Origin: Dendrobium chrysotoxum
Lineage: Eukaryota > Streptophyta > Magnoliopsida > Asparagales > Orchidaceae
Direction of reading: 5' to 3'
Length of the DNA: 64,000 nucleotides
Assembly: GCA_019925795.1 (NCBI GenBank)
Contig: CM034310.1
Location: 14,652,764-14,716,763, forward strand
Below the pieces are notes generated by a model that saw only the letters and a program-made list of their open reading frames with translations, ran no database searches and was not told the DNA's origin. Below, one piece after another: positions 33,028-44,332 of this stretch (its first letter is position 1; the number at the start of each line of letters is the position of its first letter). Both the position numbers and the translations under genes were made by a program.

Positions 33028-34945
33028 TATAATACCCAAAATATTCGAAATAGATGTAAGTATAAACTTTCTATAATGTTAATTTATTTTTATTAAAATC
33101 TACTTTTAATTCCAAGCATTTTGACATATAGAAGTATATGTAAATTAATCTAATTATATAATTTAATTGTATATGTATAACTATTAAATCTAAATTTAAG
33201 TTAAATAATAATTAATAGTTAATAGACAGTCTTTTTATTATTTTATTATTATTATTGTACCGACAACACTTTCCTAAGCATGCATTGGGATGATTACTGG
33301 AAGTGGAATCCCACGGCTGAGAATGATTAGGAAATGCTGTAGTGGACTGTAGTAAACTATAATAGTATATTATTTAAGTTAAAAGCATTTGTTAGTATCA
33401 GCTATTCCCTTCTCTTAACCTTCAGTTTTGTCTCTGGAGTTCGAATAGACTAAGTATTACTAGTATTGGAGAAATGGAGAAACAGAACTAAGAGGGATTC
33501 TGAAATTTTTGTAGTGCTGAAGGAATTTTGTGGCTATTTCTTGACCCATTTAAGAGGATTCATGAATGTTCTTACTGATTCTACGAACAGAGAGTGGCTA
33601 CTTCTAGAGTAGAACTATTATAGCTTATGGGAGAATTTATGTAGCTGGTTACTGAATTTGGGAAGAAATTCTATAGCTATTGGGAAGAAATAGGTAGCAA
33701 CTGAGTTTAGTTTTTCTTTAACTATTGGGAAGAACTAGTAAAGTGAAAATTAAGGAGCAGTATGGAAATTCAATTAAAGGCTGAAAGATATATTAAAATA
33801 TGTATTTTCTGATATAAATGTTGTTGAAATTAGTTGTTGGAATTCAGTAGGGCTTGTTGAATTTTTGTAAGAAAAGGAGAAAGAAGAGTAAGGAATTTAG
33901 TTGGATGAGAATAAGTTTGACAAAGGTTGTATACAGAAGAAAAAGAAGATAAGGAATTGTAAAAGTGCAAATTCCAAGCGAGGTAAGATACCCAAACAGT
34001 GCTATAAGAATTAGTAAATGTTATATTTCATTGCATTTCATATTTATTATGTTTATGATTGCATTTATTTCAGTTTACTCCAGTTTATTCATGAATGAAT
34101 ATATATGAACATGTATGAATATGTTTATTCATAGAGTAATGTCTATAATAGCATATGTCATGAGGGCTAAAAAGGATTGGTGTTAGGAAAGTGAAATAAG
34201 TCATATATGGGGGATATGCCTGCACAAATAAAGGCGAAAGACCTGACGTGGTAAGCCTATACTCTCAATACTAAAAGTTGGAAATTTGGACCTAACCTTG
34301 AATAAGAGAGCAACTTCAATTCTAAAAGTTGAGAATCTTGACCCAACATTGAATTGAAAAGCTGAAAAGGTGTGAAAGCTTATAGTCATCATATAACTTA
34401 TTTAAAGGTGATGAACAGTTGGCAAGATGGAAATTAATATTATGCATTTCTTATGATCGGTATAAAACTTTAATGTGTTCTAACTTAATTGTTAATAATG
34501 TTATTATTATTTCTTATTCATTATTATGTATTTCTTGGAGCCTAGCTTATTAACAGTGGTTGTAGTGCAGGAAAGAGGAAGGAGCTTGTAAGGTAATAAG
34601 CGAAAAGGGGTGATGGTTTTTTTGGTGTATATACTTTTTTGTTGTGCATAGAGGATAAAGTGGAAGCAATACAAAGACTTTTGGGTATGTAAGTAAATTT
34701 TAAAGGTTTAGATGGGTATTTTATCTAAGATATAATATATATATATATATATATGCTTCCTATTATAAAAATCTTGATGTGTTATGATAAGTTGTATTAG
34801 GATAATTTGAATAAACTACTTTTTACTTATCTAAATCTGATATCAGCATTTTAGAAAGGGGATTAGTAAGAAGAAGGTCTGTTCAAATTCTCCTTCTCTG
34901 TTACACTCTAGTTTTATTATAGGGGAGTTAAAATGGAGTGTGACA
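33028..34945 (+). repeat. 3' LTR of Gypsy1 (about 1.9 kb)
   Basis: It starts TATAATACCCAAAATATT (TG decayed to TA) and ends ggagtgtgaca at 34945. It shares blocks with the LTR at 58238-60184: tagatgtaagtataaa-type start, atatgggggatatgcc (34204-34219) with ggcgaaagacct, gagagcaacttcaattctaa, and agaaggtctgttcaaattct near the end. An (AT)n microsatellite lies at 34733-34754. The right neighbour is Sirevirus C. Confidence 0.8.
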
Positions 34946-36832
34946 TCCAGCATGATGAACTACTTCAAATCACTAGTTATGTGCCTTGAGCATCTATTGT
35001 CCATGTACTATATGCTCTCATTAGTTTTTTTATAAGAGCACTCCTACAAAGTCAATCAGACATTAGATTTGAGAACCAAAGTGAGCTTGGGTTCCACCTT
35101 ATGCTTTGATGAATGAATTGTATTTAGGCCTCCACACTAGATATGTCCTATGGTGGATAATGCAAGTATGGGCTATGTGAGCTAGTATGCCACAAGAATG
35201 ACACCTAACCTTGGGAATGGATTTACTAGTTTTTTGTTGGGGGATGTGCCTTTTTCTAGGGTTATATGATGTATGTACTGATGTGGGGTTATACCATTGT
35301 GTTAAAGTAGGCGGTGTTTTGTTCTGCTGTAATGCATGAATTTTAGCTTTTAAAAATTGGTTTGTATTTTCAAGATTAGCCACCTCCAGTTTTAATGCAT
35401 GCTTACTACCATCTAGGTCAGATGCACATGCCTCTAATTATTTGAATGAGTCTTCTAGTTCAATATATTTTGCTTTTAAGGAGTCATATATAATAGATAG
35501 ATTAATATACTTTATATTTAATGTATCAAACTCATCTAAGTAAAGACATATAATTGCTATTTAACTCAGAATGTTCAATTTTCAAACAATTATGCTCTTT
35601 TTGCAAGGTCGTAAAATTAGTATTTAAACTAGCATACATTATTTTCAGCTTTCTATATGAATCATGATTTTTTTTTCAAAATAATAAATAATTCAACATA
35701 AGATAGCTGACATACCTCATCTTGATCTGACTGATCAAGATTATCATTAGCCATGATACACAGGTTTGTTACCTCCTCCTCTACTTCTTATTCTGATGAT
35801 TCTAAGGTAGAGTTAGCCCAAAATGTCTTCTATGTCTTTTACTTCCCCTTCCTGAATTTTGCCTTCTCTTCACCCTTCTCCTTGATTGGGTGAGTCTTCG
35901 GGTTGGGAAAATATGTTCGGAGATATCATGGTTTCCTACATTCAAAATATATCGTGTCAGATGATGCATTAAAATTTTTGTTGCTTTACCCTTACTCCAC
36001 TATTATTGATGACGCTTTTGCTTTCTCTTTAGGAAAATTTTAAACTGAAGGTTCATCAACATAATGTTGTCATCCTCCTCTGCTATAGAGCTGTCACTAT
36101 CTGAGTTGTTTACTTTTAGGGCCACAGTCTTCTCCTTTTTCTTGTCACTTGCATCAAGTAGTTGTTGACTCATGCCTTACGCCTAGGCAATGAGCGAGCA
36201 AGTTGTCAATCGAATATATATTTAAATCTTTTGATTATGAGATAGCAGTGACTTTAGTATCATAGGAACTATATAGGCAGTGTAAAATCTTATTAATGTA
36301 CAATACAATTATATAATATAGTACGATTAGATCAAGATTCATTTTTTAAAAATTCTTAATTTATCTAGCAGCTAGGGTTTTTCAGATCAAAACAAATTGT
36401 ACAGTATGATCTATATCGTACAGTACGATCAGTTCAATAACATTAATTATTTAATTAGTCATTAACCCTCTTCTTCATTTAATTGATCGTACAGTATCAT
36501 CTTAATCGTATGGTATGATTAGTTCAAAAGATTTTCATCTCAAATTTTCCTCTCCCCTTATATGTGTTTGCAGGGTTGCCAATTTTGCATACACCCTTAT
36601 ATGATCAGACTCAAGAAATTAAAAAATATAAAAAAGTTAAAATTACAGACTCTTTTGATTGACATCCTATTCTACCAAAATATGAGTCTTCAGTAATCTT
36701 GAGCAGTGTATGATATACCTGAAATGTTAGTGCGCACAAGCAAAAATAATATCCAATATACTAGGAGAAACATAATCTCAATCAATAATATTTGTTATCA
36801 TCAAAATCACAAGCTAGAGGTCCTGAATTTCA
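34946..36832 (-). mobile_element. Sirevirus-type retrotransposon C, deleted fragment
   Basis: From the right (5' on the minus strand): part of an LTR (36832 to about 36299) that ends cctgaatttca and contains the palindrome ATCGTACAGTACGAT at 36416-36430. A deletion junction joins it directly to gag near 36299, removing the R/U5 part, primer site and gag start. Gag with coiled coil runs to about 35100, and a protease fragment reaches 34946 with the Asp-Ser-Gly triad altered to Asp-Asn-Arg. The left edge is the Gypsy1 LTR and the right edge lies in gypsy D. It belongs to the same LTR palindrome class as B. Confidence 0.75.
35060..36290 (-). pseudogene. Gag remnant of C
   Basis: Fragments in order on the minus strand: end of the gag domain (YDTKVTAIS near 36260), the KKKEKTVALKVNN-type basic stretch (36150-36110), a first zinc-knuckle region near 35950, a coiled-coil region 35760-35340, and an open piece 35383-35099 with an intact second knuckle CHSCGILAHIAHTC (Cys-X2-Cys-X4-His-X4-Cys). 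Several stops and deletions are present. It is collinear with the A1 gag at 5300-4100. Confidence 0.75.
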
Positions 36833-38900
36833 ATAGAACTTATTGGGGCTACTGTTCTATATTCATTTGGCCCTTCAAGTAGATTTATTGCACTCAATAT
36901 AGTTCTTTTTTTGATCAAATGATAATTCAATCATACATATGCATAGAATGAATGCAAAGAAAATAAATTCTAATACTACCCATTTTCACCCATCTTAATC
37001 ATTTCCTATAGCTCTAGTTATAATTCAATTCTTCTAATAACCTTAACTTTGATACTAATTATAATAACCCAAGATCAAATTTTAAAAGAATTTCTTATTT
37101 TAATCTCCTCATTAACCAACTAGAGTTTTTATTAATCTATCAATATAAATCAATCCAACAAAAATAATTAAAAATTATATACATCAAAATATAAAACTAT
37201 AATTATTCCTCAAAATATCTATATTATGGCCAAGAGTTCAATCCATTCATTCATTAGTCTATCAGTATGACAATATAATTGTAAAAATATGTAATAATCA
37301 ATGAAATAGTAACAAGCCATATGATCAATAAACATTAATACAATTAGAACAGAGATCCTCAGGAACCAAGTGAACATATATAAGAGGTCAGTAAACTCTA
37401 ACCTTTCTATAACAATTTATTAAGAATAGTTATATCTATTGTAGTTCAGGAAATGTATGCCGTATAGTATTGATGATTGTTGACCTCATTTTTGTATGAG
37501 GTCATCATAAACTATAACTCCTATTTTTTAATTTTATGAATGGCAATCATCTGATTATCAATCATCAAACCTACAACCACTTGATCTATGACTACTTGGT
37601 TCACAATCACTTAACCTATAATCATTCACTTCAATCAATCCTACAACCAACATTCAATCAAATTTTAATCATCCAGACAAGCAACATACCTTGCATTCCA
37701 TCAATTGGTATAGTGCATTGTCCTTCATAGTGCACTGACTTCTTGACTTCAATCATGATCCAAATCACTACATTAGGAGCTCTATATGTCAAATCATGCA
37801 TCACTGGGTTCTTCAACCAGTGACTTATTCATTTGACTTAATTGGGCTAGCTCAAGTTGTCCCAATTAATCATACACATAAATCACTACCAGTCAAACTC
37901 CAATAGCTTATGAACTTCACTAAACTATTTGATAATTACTCATAGTGAGTTAGACTTGATTGGTCACCCGGACCCAATCAATAGCCGACTTGGTCAATTG
38001 AACCAGTGTTTGGTCAAACCAGGTTAGCCTGGGACAATCTAGTGCATACTCTCAAATCAAGGCTATCCAACTTTTCTACACCATTCCACTACATGCTTTA
38101 AACATCACCATGAGTCAAACCTTCAGTGGTTTGACTTAGTAAACCTACTAAGGAGGTCAAAACTATATATACCCTCAACCATACATCTAAACATCTAAAC
38201 CAGTCCTTCAAACCTCTTTGTATTGACACCAATAGCACAGTAGACCCTCCTAAAAAAGCTTCCTCCTAAGCAACATTTGATCAGTTGACAACTCAATCAG
38301 TCAACAAAAGGGAAAATAAGTTCAAAATTGGCAAAATACCTAAGCAATTCATTTTTCGCCCATTCCAACCTTATTAATTTCTTAAATTCATTCTAGAATC
38401 ATCTTATATACTTTCTAAACCTTGCTTAAGCCTTAGTTTGCCCTAAATCAGCCTCCAAGTGGTCCCTTCTCCCATATGAAGACATAACAGGCTTGCCACA
38501 TCATTTTCCTTACCCTGACCCATGCCTCTATCTTCTAACAGGCTAGAAGGTGTCACATATCAAAATACTCCCTCAAATGATCCTAGCCGTCCCATATGGC
38601 CCTAGGGTTTGAATTAGGCCAAAAGAGAAAAATCCCTCATTCCAAACTATCTCTCAACTCTCATCTTCCTAGAGCCATTTAGCTTTTCGTATGAACTCCC
38701 ATAGCTCTCCTCTACCATTCCTAAGCCTAAACAAGTCGATCAAAGCTCACCGGCAGCAGTTCTCCGATGATATGTGCTCTAAATTTGTCCAAGGTTCTTA
38801 ACTCATAATCTAGAGCTCCTCATCGATTGAGTTCTTCAGAAAAGTTGTTGTAGATATCACAGAGAACAAATCAAGCCTGTAAACAGCCCAAACTCTAGTT
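36833..38900 (-). mobile_element. gypsy-type element D, leader, primer site and part of its LTR
   Basis: On the minus strand ATTAGTATCAAAGTTAAGG (about 37058-37040) resembles a C-to-T decayed tRNA-Met primer site. The adjoining tataataaccc at 37060 has the look of an LTR terminus with TG decayed to TA. The region rightwards to about 38900 reads on the minus strand like an LTR transcript region. Positions 36833-37040 would be the leader, interrupted by C. No ORF is supported. The right LTR limit is not seen. Confidence 0.45.
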
Positions 38901-40840
38901 AAGAAACTTTGGATTTAAATAGCTTATGAAATATCACATTTCAAATCACAAAATCACCTCATCGTCACTCATCTAATCCTAATTAAGCTCTGGTTAAAAT
39001 TTATAGATAATGATCGAGTATTTTTAAAGTTTGAATGGTTCTTCATCTTCATTTCTTAAACTAGATTTAAAATGAACTGAACAAAATTTGAGCCGTTGAT
39101 CTCTTATTCAATGACCCAGATCTTGCTATTTTGTCATTTATCTGAAACATGCGAGATTGAATGATGTTGGGAGATTGCTGATGTGGATAAGTCAAAACTA
39201 CGTTCCTTAAAAGCAGCACGTTGCATATCCCACATTGATTGCTAATGATTGCCAACAATACAATCACTGGTCATTAATTTGCCATCGTGCAATCATGACC
39301 CAGAATCAATCATTTCATTGATTTGTCTAAATTAATAAATAAAAAGCATTTTTAATAACAAAATGTTCAAAAATTCATAGTAAATAAAATATTTGGCCAA
39401 AAATTTTGTGCAACCACTCATTCTATTCAGAATTTCACCCTTTCTTTTAAAAATAACGTTAAGCCATTATTTTGAATGATGAAATAGTAATTCTATTTAT
39501 ATTATTTTCCAAATTTTCTTAATTTTTCTTTAATTATTTGGCTAATTATATTTAAACTTTTCTAGATTAAATTAGAGCATCTATATAACCTCCAGTAATT
39601 TTCCCAACATCATTTGAGCTTAACTTTATTAAGAGTTGAATTTTCAAGCATATGGGCCATATTTTAATAGATATTTTAAAAAAAATTCATAGTAATTATA
39701 TATTCATTCATTTCATGCATTCAAATACTTTATGGAAGTATTAAACATAGCTTAATCATGGATAAATGGAATCAACCAAATTTGATACATGTATGTATAG
39801 TAATTGCATGATTATTGCTTTTCTATTTTTGCATGATAAACCTCAAATGCTTAATAACTTGGATTCAAATTTGGTTGATAAATACTATGATACATCTCAC
39901 TTATCATAGTATTTTGGAGTTAATTGAATAAGAGTTCTTTTGTAAGTCGAAGTTCAAGCACTTAGATTATGATATGATGTAAGTGTTTGGAAATTTGCCA
40001 CTTCCAATTCTCTTAGATTTGGGTCACCAAATTGTTGTGAAATGATTGCTATGGTATGTTCAAATAGATACAAGAGTCAGTGACAATGATCGTTCAATCC
40101 CATTCCAACTTTAGTGACACTTAAAGACAACAATTAAGGTGTATGTTAGTAAACTTAAAAAACTCAAGAATTTACACATACACCCAATATGGATGAAACT
40201 TCGAACACTTAAACTTAAAATTATCATACATCCTAGAAATGAATCATTCCTTAATTTAACATTAATTAACTTTAAAACTAAATTAAATAGAAATTATCCT
40301 TTAATCAAGAGCTAAATCTTCCAAAATTCATAATAATTTAAATAAAATTCAATAAATACAAAGTCACTTTTAATAAACTCTAAATAACATATAGAATTAA
40401 AGAAAAATAAAATTCAAATCCGATTTTAATTGGAATTTAATGAATAATTAATTAAATATTCATTAAATAAATTCATTTAAAAATTAAATAATAATCAAAT
40501 AAATCTCTAATTTTCATGAGTTGATTTATTGGTCAATTATAATCAATGGTATCAATCTCATGGCAATTGGGATTAATTTAATGCCAAAACTAAAAAAGTT
40601 TTTAATGATGAGTATTATTTGTTGTAATTGAAGTTTTAGTAACTCTGTAGTTTGTAAATTATTTGAAATTTATGAAGTTCTCTCCACTTAGATCTTGGGA
40701 TTCCAATCCTGCCACAATCCGATGCAATATAACCCACTCTATCTATGTATGGATTATATCGAGTCAAGTTGTGATATCAATATAATACAAAACCCAATCA
40801 TCTTGGAGAAGTATTATAAAACGCTAAAAAAATATCAAAA
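38900..40840. other. AT-rich stretch, no gene recognised
   Basis: No ORF with recognisable content. Base composition is strongly AT-rich with many A and T runs. It may be the rest of the D LTR or older decayed repeat sequence; nothing allows a choice. Confidence 0.4.
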
Positions 40841-41690
40841 TCAAATGAAATAATAATAACTGGCATTGACACAATGCAATCCTTCAACCTATGAAAACAG
40901 GTTTCATACTCTGTTATGCAATAAAAAAAAACATGATCTTCAATGTCAATCTTATCAAATAGTTGTAATTTATAAGAATCCTTCGACTAACTTCCTATAA
41001 TAACAGAAAATGTCAAAAAATATGAACCTATGACACTGAAACCAATTTTGACCGATCAACTACTTACTACTTAACCTTCTAAAGGCCACAAATATCTAAT
41101 CACTACTCAAAACATGACCCCAAAAAGCTATAAACCTCAACCAAAGTCCACACTTTGAGAACATAGCATATAACTAGTGTTACCTCAAAATCTCGAATAC
41201 CAACCTCAAATAAATAGCATAATCATCCTCAATATCCTCACATATACCAACCTATCATCATTAGAACTAATAATAAATTGATCTAAATACACCTCGAATA
41301 CACAATTCATTAGATCAATGAATACAATTAATGCATTAATCACACCAGAATGCATGACTAAAAACTCATAATGACCATAATGAATATTAAAAATTATCTT
41401 CATCACATCCTCTACCTTCACTCTTAAATAGGTGTACCCAAATCATAAGTCCATCTTTAAAAACACATGCAAATTCTAATTGGTCAAATAAATTATCAAT
41501 CCTAAGCAAATAATATTGATTCTTAATGATCACCTTATTTAATTATATTAATCAATATGCATACTCATCTAACAATCCTTCTTCCTCACAAATAACATAG
41601 ATACAACCCACGCACATAAACTAGGCCTAATAAAAACTGTCTAGTGACTTGCAATTGAACCTTCATCTTGTATAATACATTTTTAATAAT
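40840..41690 (-). pseudogene. old Ty3/gypsy reverse transcriptase remnant
   Basis: On the minus strand the order is FIRPSL...LFVRKKD-like sequence (41660-41570), RIDNLFDQLEFACVFK (41500-41450), the open piece 41421-41206 (HYGHYEFLVMHSGVINALIVFIDLMN, then FEVYLDQFIISSNDD where FIDD is expected), FLGSCFE (about 41120) and RLKDCIVSMPV (40900-40870). This is the gypsy reverse transcriptase through the RNase H linker, with many stops and small deletions. It is older than the other elements and may be the target of gypsy D. Confidence 0.75.
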
Positions 41691-41699
41691 AGACATATC

Positions 41700-42612
41700 T
41701 CATATTTCTAATGTTTTATCCATATCCCTACATCTATATTGGCGCATCATAATCTGTATATAATAAACATATCAAATGTCATAAGATATTGATAATTAGT
41801 ATTATAAAATTATACTCGTAAAATTAAATCAAGATATCCTTACCAAATTACTTTCCATATAAGTGCAGCATAGCAAAGAATTTGTAAATGAATGCTAACA
41901 GCTGATACAAAAACAAGCATGTCAAATTTGTTATTTTTTCAACTGGACTAAAATATTTCCTACTGAATCAATATGAAAAATCAGGGAACCATAATATTGA
42001 ACGAGAATAATTTTCTCTACATTTCTTATCAATTGCTCATCCAACAGCTCAACAAAGTTACCATGTCGCTTGACTACGAGAAAGATGAAGACAGGACCTG
42101 CAAGGAAAAAGTTGTCAGATACACATTGTATTTCCAATCTTAAGCTTTTGAAAGTTCTAAAAGGTCATATAGTCAAGCCAGCACATTATGAACATGATGG
42201 TGATGGTAAGATCTTCATTCAGTTTCCAAAGAACTATCCATTAAATTTACAGCAGCAATTATTAAAATATGACAAAATATTGCTCAAGTGAAGAAATTTT
42301 ATTATTTTCCTTTAGCTTTGCTCAATTATTCAGAGACGATTAGCATGGGCCTTGTGCAAGGATGATAACAAAATTTGAGAAATGGTTCCGATAATTTCTG
42401 GGTTGATTATGAAACTGCAATTAGATTAACTTTTCAAACCCAATTTTGCATTTCCTTTTACTCAAATTCCTAGCATCCAAGCACAACCTGATTATCACTA
42501 ATTTGTAGACAAAACTGAATTGACTTGCATAAAAGCGGATCAATTTATAGATTCAAATTTGAACAAAGAGTGATTCCCTATTCAATCATTTGGATAAAAA
42601 GTTTGCTCCGAA
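41700..42612. other. stretch without a recognised gene
   Basis: Only short frames are present (73 codons on the plus strand at 42070-42291, 68 codons on the minus strand at 42137-41931). Neither shows a family I recognise. It may be decayed gypsy sequence or single-copy DNA. Confidence 0.4.
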
Positions 42613-43233
42613 TAGGGGTGTAAATTCGGGTCGACGGGCCGGGTTCGGGTCGAACCCGAGTTGACCCAGATCTAAACGGGTCAACCTGAACCCGACCCAT
42701 TTTTTCAAACGGGTCGGACATCTCAACCCGGACCCGACCCGCGCGGGTTGCCGGGTTGACCCGACCCGACCCGGAATTTTGGCTGAACCGCTGGCGTGCG
42801 AGTTCGGGCGGAGTCCGCGACCGCGAGCGAGGGCGAGGGCGGAGCGCGAGTCGCGAGCTCGGGCGGCCGGGCGGGATTGCGAGCGAGGGCGAGGGTGGAC
42901 CGGTGGAGCGCAAGTCGCGAGCGCAGGCGGGATCCCGAGCGAGCGAGGGCGGCATCGCGAGCGAGTGCGAAGGACGGCATCGCGAGCGCGGGCGGGGTCT
43001 GCGAGTTCGGGCGGAGACGCGGAGTCCTCGAGCGCGGGCGGACCCAGCGGCCAGCGGTTCCGGGTTAAACGGGTCGACCCGCGGGTTGTCGGGTCAACCC
43101 GGACCCGACCCATTTTTCAAACGGGTCAAAAATCCGAACCCGACCCATTTAACAAATGGGTTGACCCGAACCCGAATTTTTCGGGTCGGGTTCGGGTCGG
43201 GTTTTCGGGTCGTGTTAGAAATTGACACCCCTA
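42613..43233. mobile_element. 621-bp non-autonomous hAT derivative with GC-rich core
   Basis: Ends TAGGGGTGTAAATTC and, at the right, the complement of TAGGGGTGTCAATTT; target duplication GCTCCGAA (42605-42612) / GCTCCAAA (43234-43241), one mismatch. Inside the ends are dense GGGTCGGGTTCGGGTCG-type repeats. The centre (about 42780-43065) is a CpG-rich minisatellite of gcgagcgagggcgagggcgg-like units. It is the same family as 26230-32065 and 27808-28523. Overlapping ORFs in several frames are by-products of the GC-rich core. Confidence 0.9.
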
Positions 43234-43725
43234 GCTCCAAAACCTCACAAATAAATATATCCACTATTTACTGTTAGGTTATGACATAATACACGATTAG
43301 AACATGACAAGTGATGGCTCAATTGGGCTCGAATGACTTATATGACTTGCGAATCCAATGATTAACCTTCTTATTGAGCATGATACCAAAAGAGGTCACT
43401 CCCACATTGCTTCCCAATGGTTGATTGGATTTTGGTGTGCACACTCAACTGTTAAAAAACGTTTGATTAAAGGAGAATAATCCAAGCGTAGGGAAGGAGA
43501 AGGATGATTCAAATGTAGAGAAAAAAATTTGCTTTTGAGGGAGGTTGTTTGGAAGACAATGAGAGTTGGTCAGTCCTAAAGGAGCTGGGGTTGATATGTA
43601 TCTCACTATTTTGATTTTAGTTTTTGAGTTGGTTCCAGATCCGGTTGCTGCTATTAATATATAAGCCTCAAATATGGGCCTCAAATATGGCCCTGGTAAA
43701 CCATTTAGCAACCATGAGCTAAATG
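43234..43725. other. stretch between two hAT derivatives, no gene recognised
   Basis: One open minus frame (43930-43445) crosses into the neighbouring MITE and has no recognised domain, so it is not called a gene. The sequence looks like ordinary intergenic DNA. Confidence 0.4.
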
Positions 43726-44332
43726 CAATGGCGGATCCAAGGGTGGGCCAGTGGGGGCACGTGCCCCCCTCAAAAAAAATTTTTTCTGAACATATAGGAA
43801 GGCAATCGTAGGGACTTCTTGGCTTACATGAAAAATTCTGTACCGTTACGATCACCGGTAAATAAAGCACGCTATGTTGAAGCCTACCTATAGATCCAGC
43901 AGTCCAATCAACAGCATGACGTTGAACCAAGCAATATCCATGCTTCTACTTTTTTATTTTAATTCTGAGGAGTGCAGGCTTGCATAAACGTGAATAAAGC
44001 ACGTTAATGCCATTGCTTTTTATTTTAATTTTAATCTTATTTTTAACACTACTGATCACATCACGCATATAATTACTTTAAAATTTTGAATATTGTTATA
44101 TATACAAAACTAATATAAATTAAAACACTTGGTGCATTATGTCAATAATACCTTTATTTTTTAAATTTTAATATATCATAATCATTACTTACCTAATTTA
44201 CAAATGATTTATATATATATTTTTTGCTTTAAAACTTTTTATGCTGATCCAAGTCCGGATGAAAAAGTTGAGAGAAAATTTATAAAAATAAATTTAAGCC
44301 CCCGCTGAAAGAAAATTCTGGCTCCGCTACTA
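43726..44332. mobile_element. 607-bp hAT MITE (CAGTGGCGGATCC-type ends)
   Basis: It begins CAATGGCGGATCCAAGG and ends in the complement of TAGTAGCGGAGCCAG, a known type of plant hAT terminus. A perfect 8-bp target duplication GCTAAATG flanks it (43718-43725 and 44333-44340). The left end holds ggcacgtgcccccc and an A run; the rest is AT-rich with no transposase. The perfect duplication points to a fairly recent insertion. Confidence 0.9.

Noticed and set aside
42070..42291. 73-codon plus-strand ORF as a host exon
   Set aside because: It has a reasonable composition but no family I can recognise and no convincing splice context; left unassigned.
42578..43277. Overlapping ORFs of 85-175 codons on both strands
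   Set aside because: They are all open because of the GC-rich core of the 621-bp hAT derivative; Arg/Ala/Ser-rich content in every frame, no domain.
43445..43930. 161-codon minus-strand ORF
   Set aside because: It crosses the border of the hAT MITE at 43726 and shows no recognisable domain.
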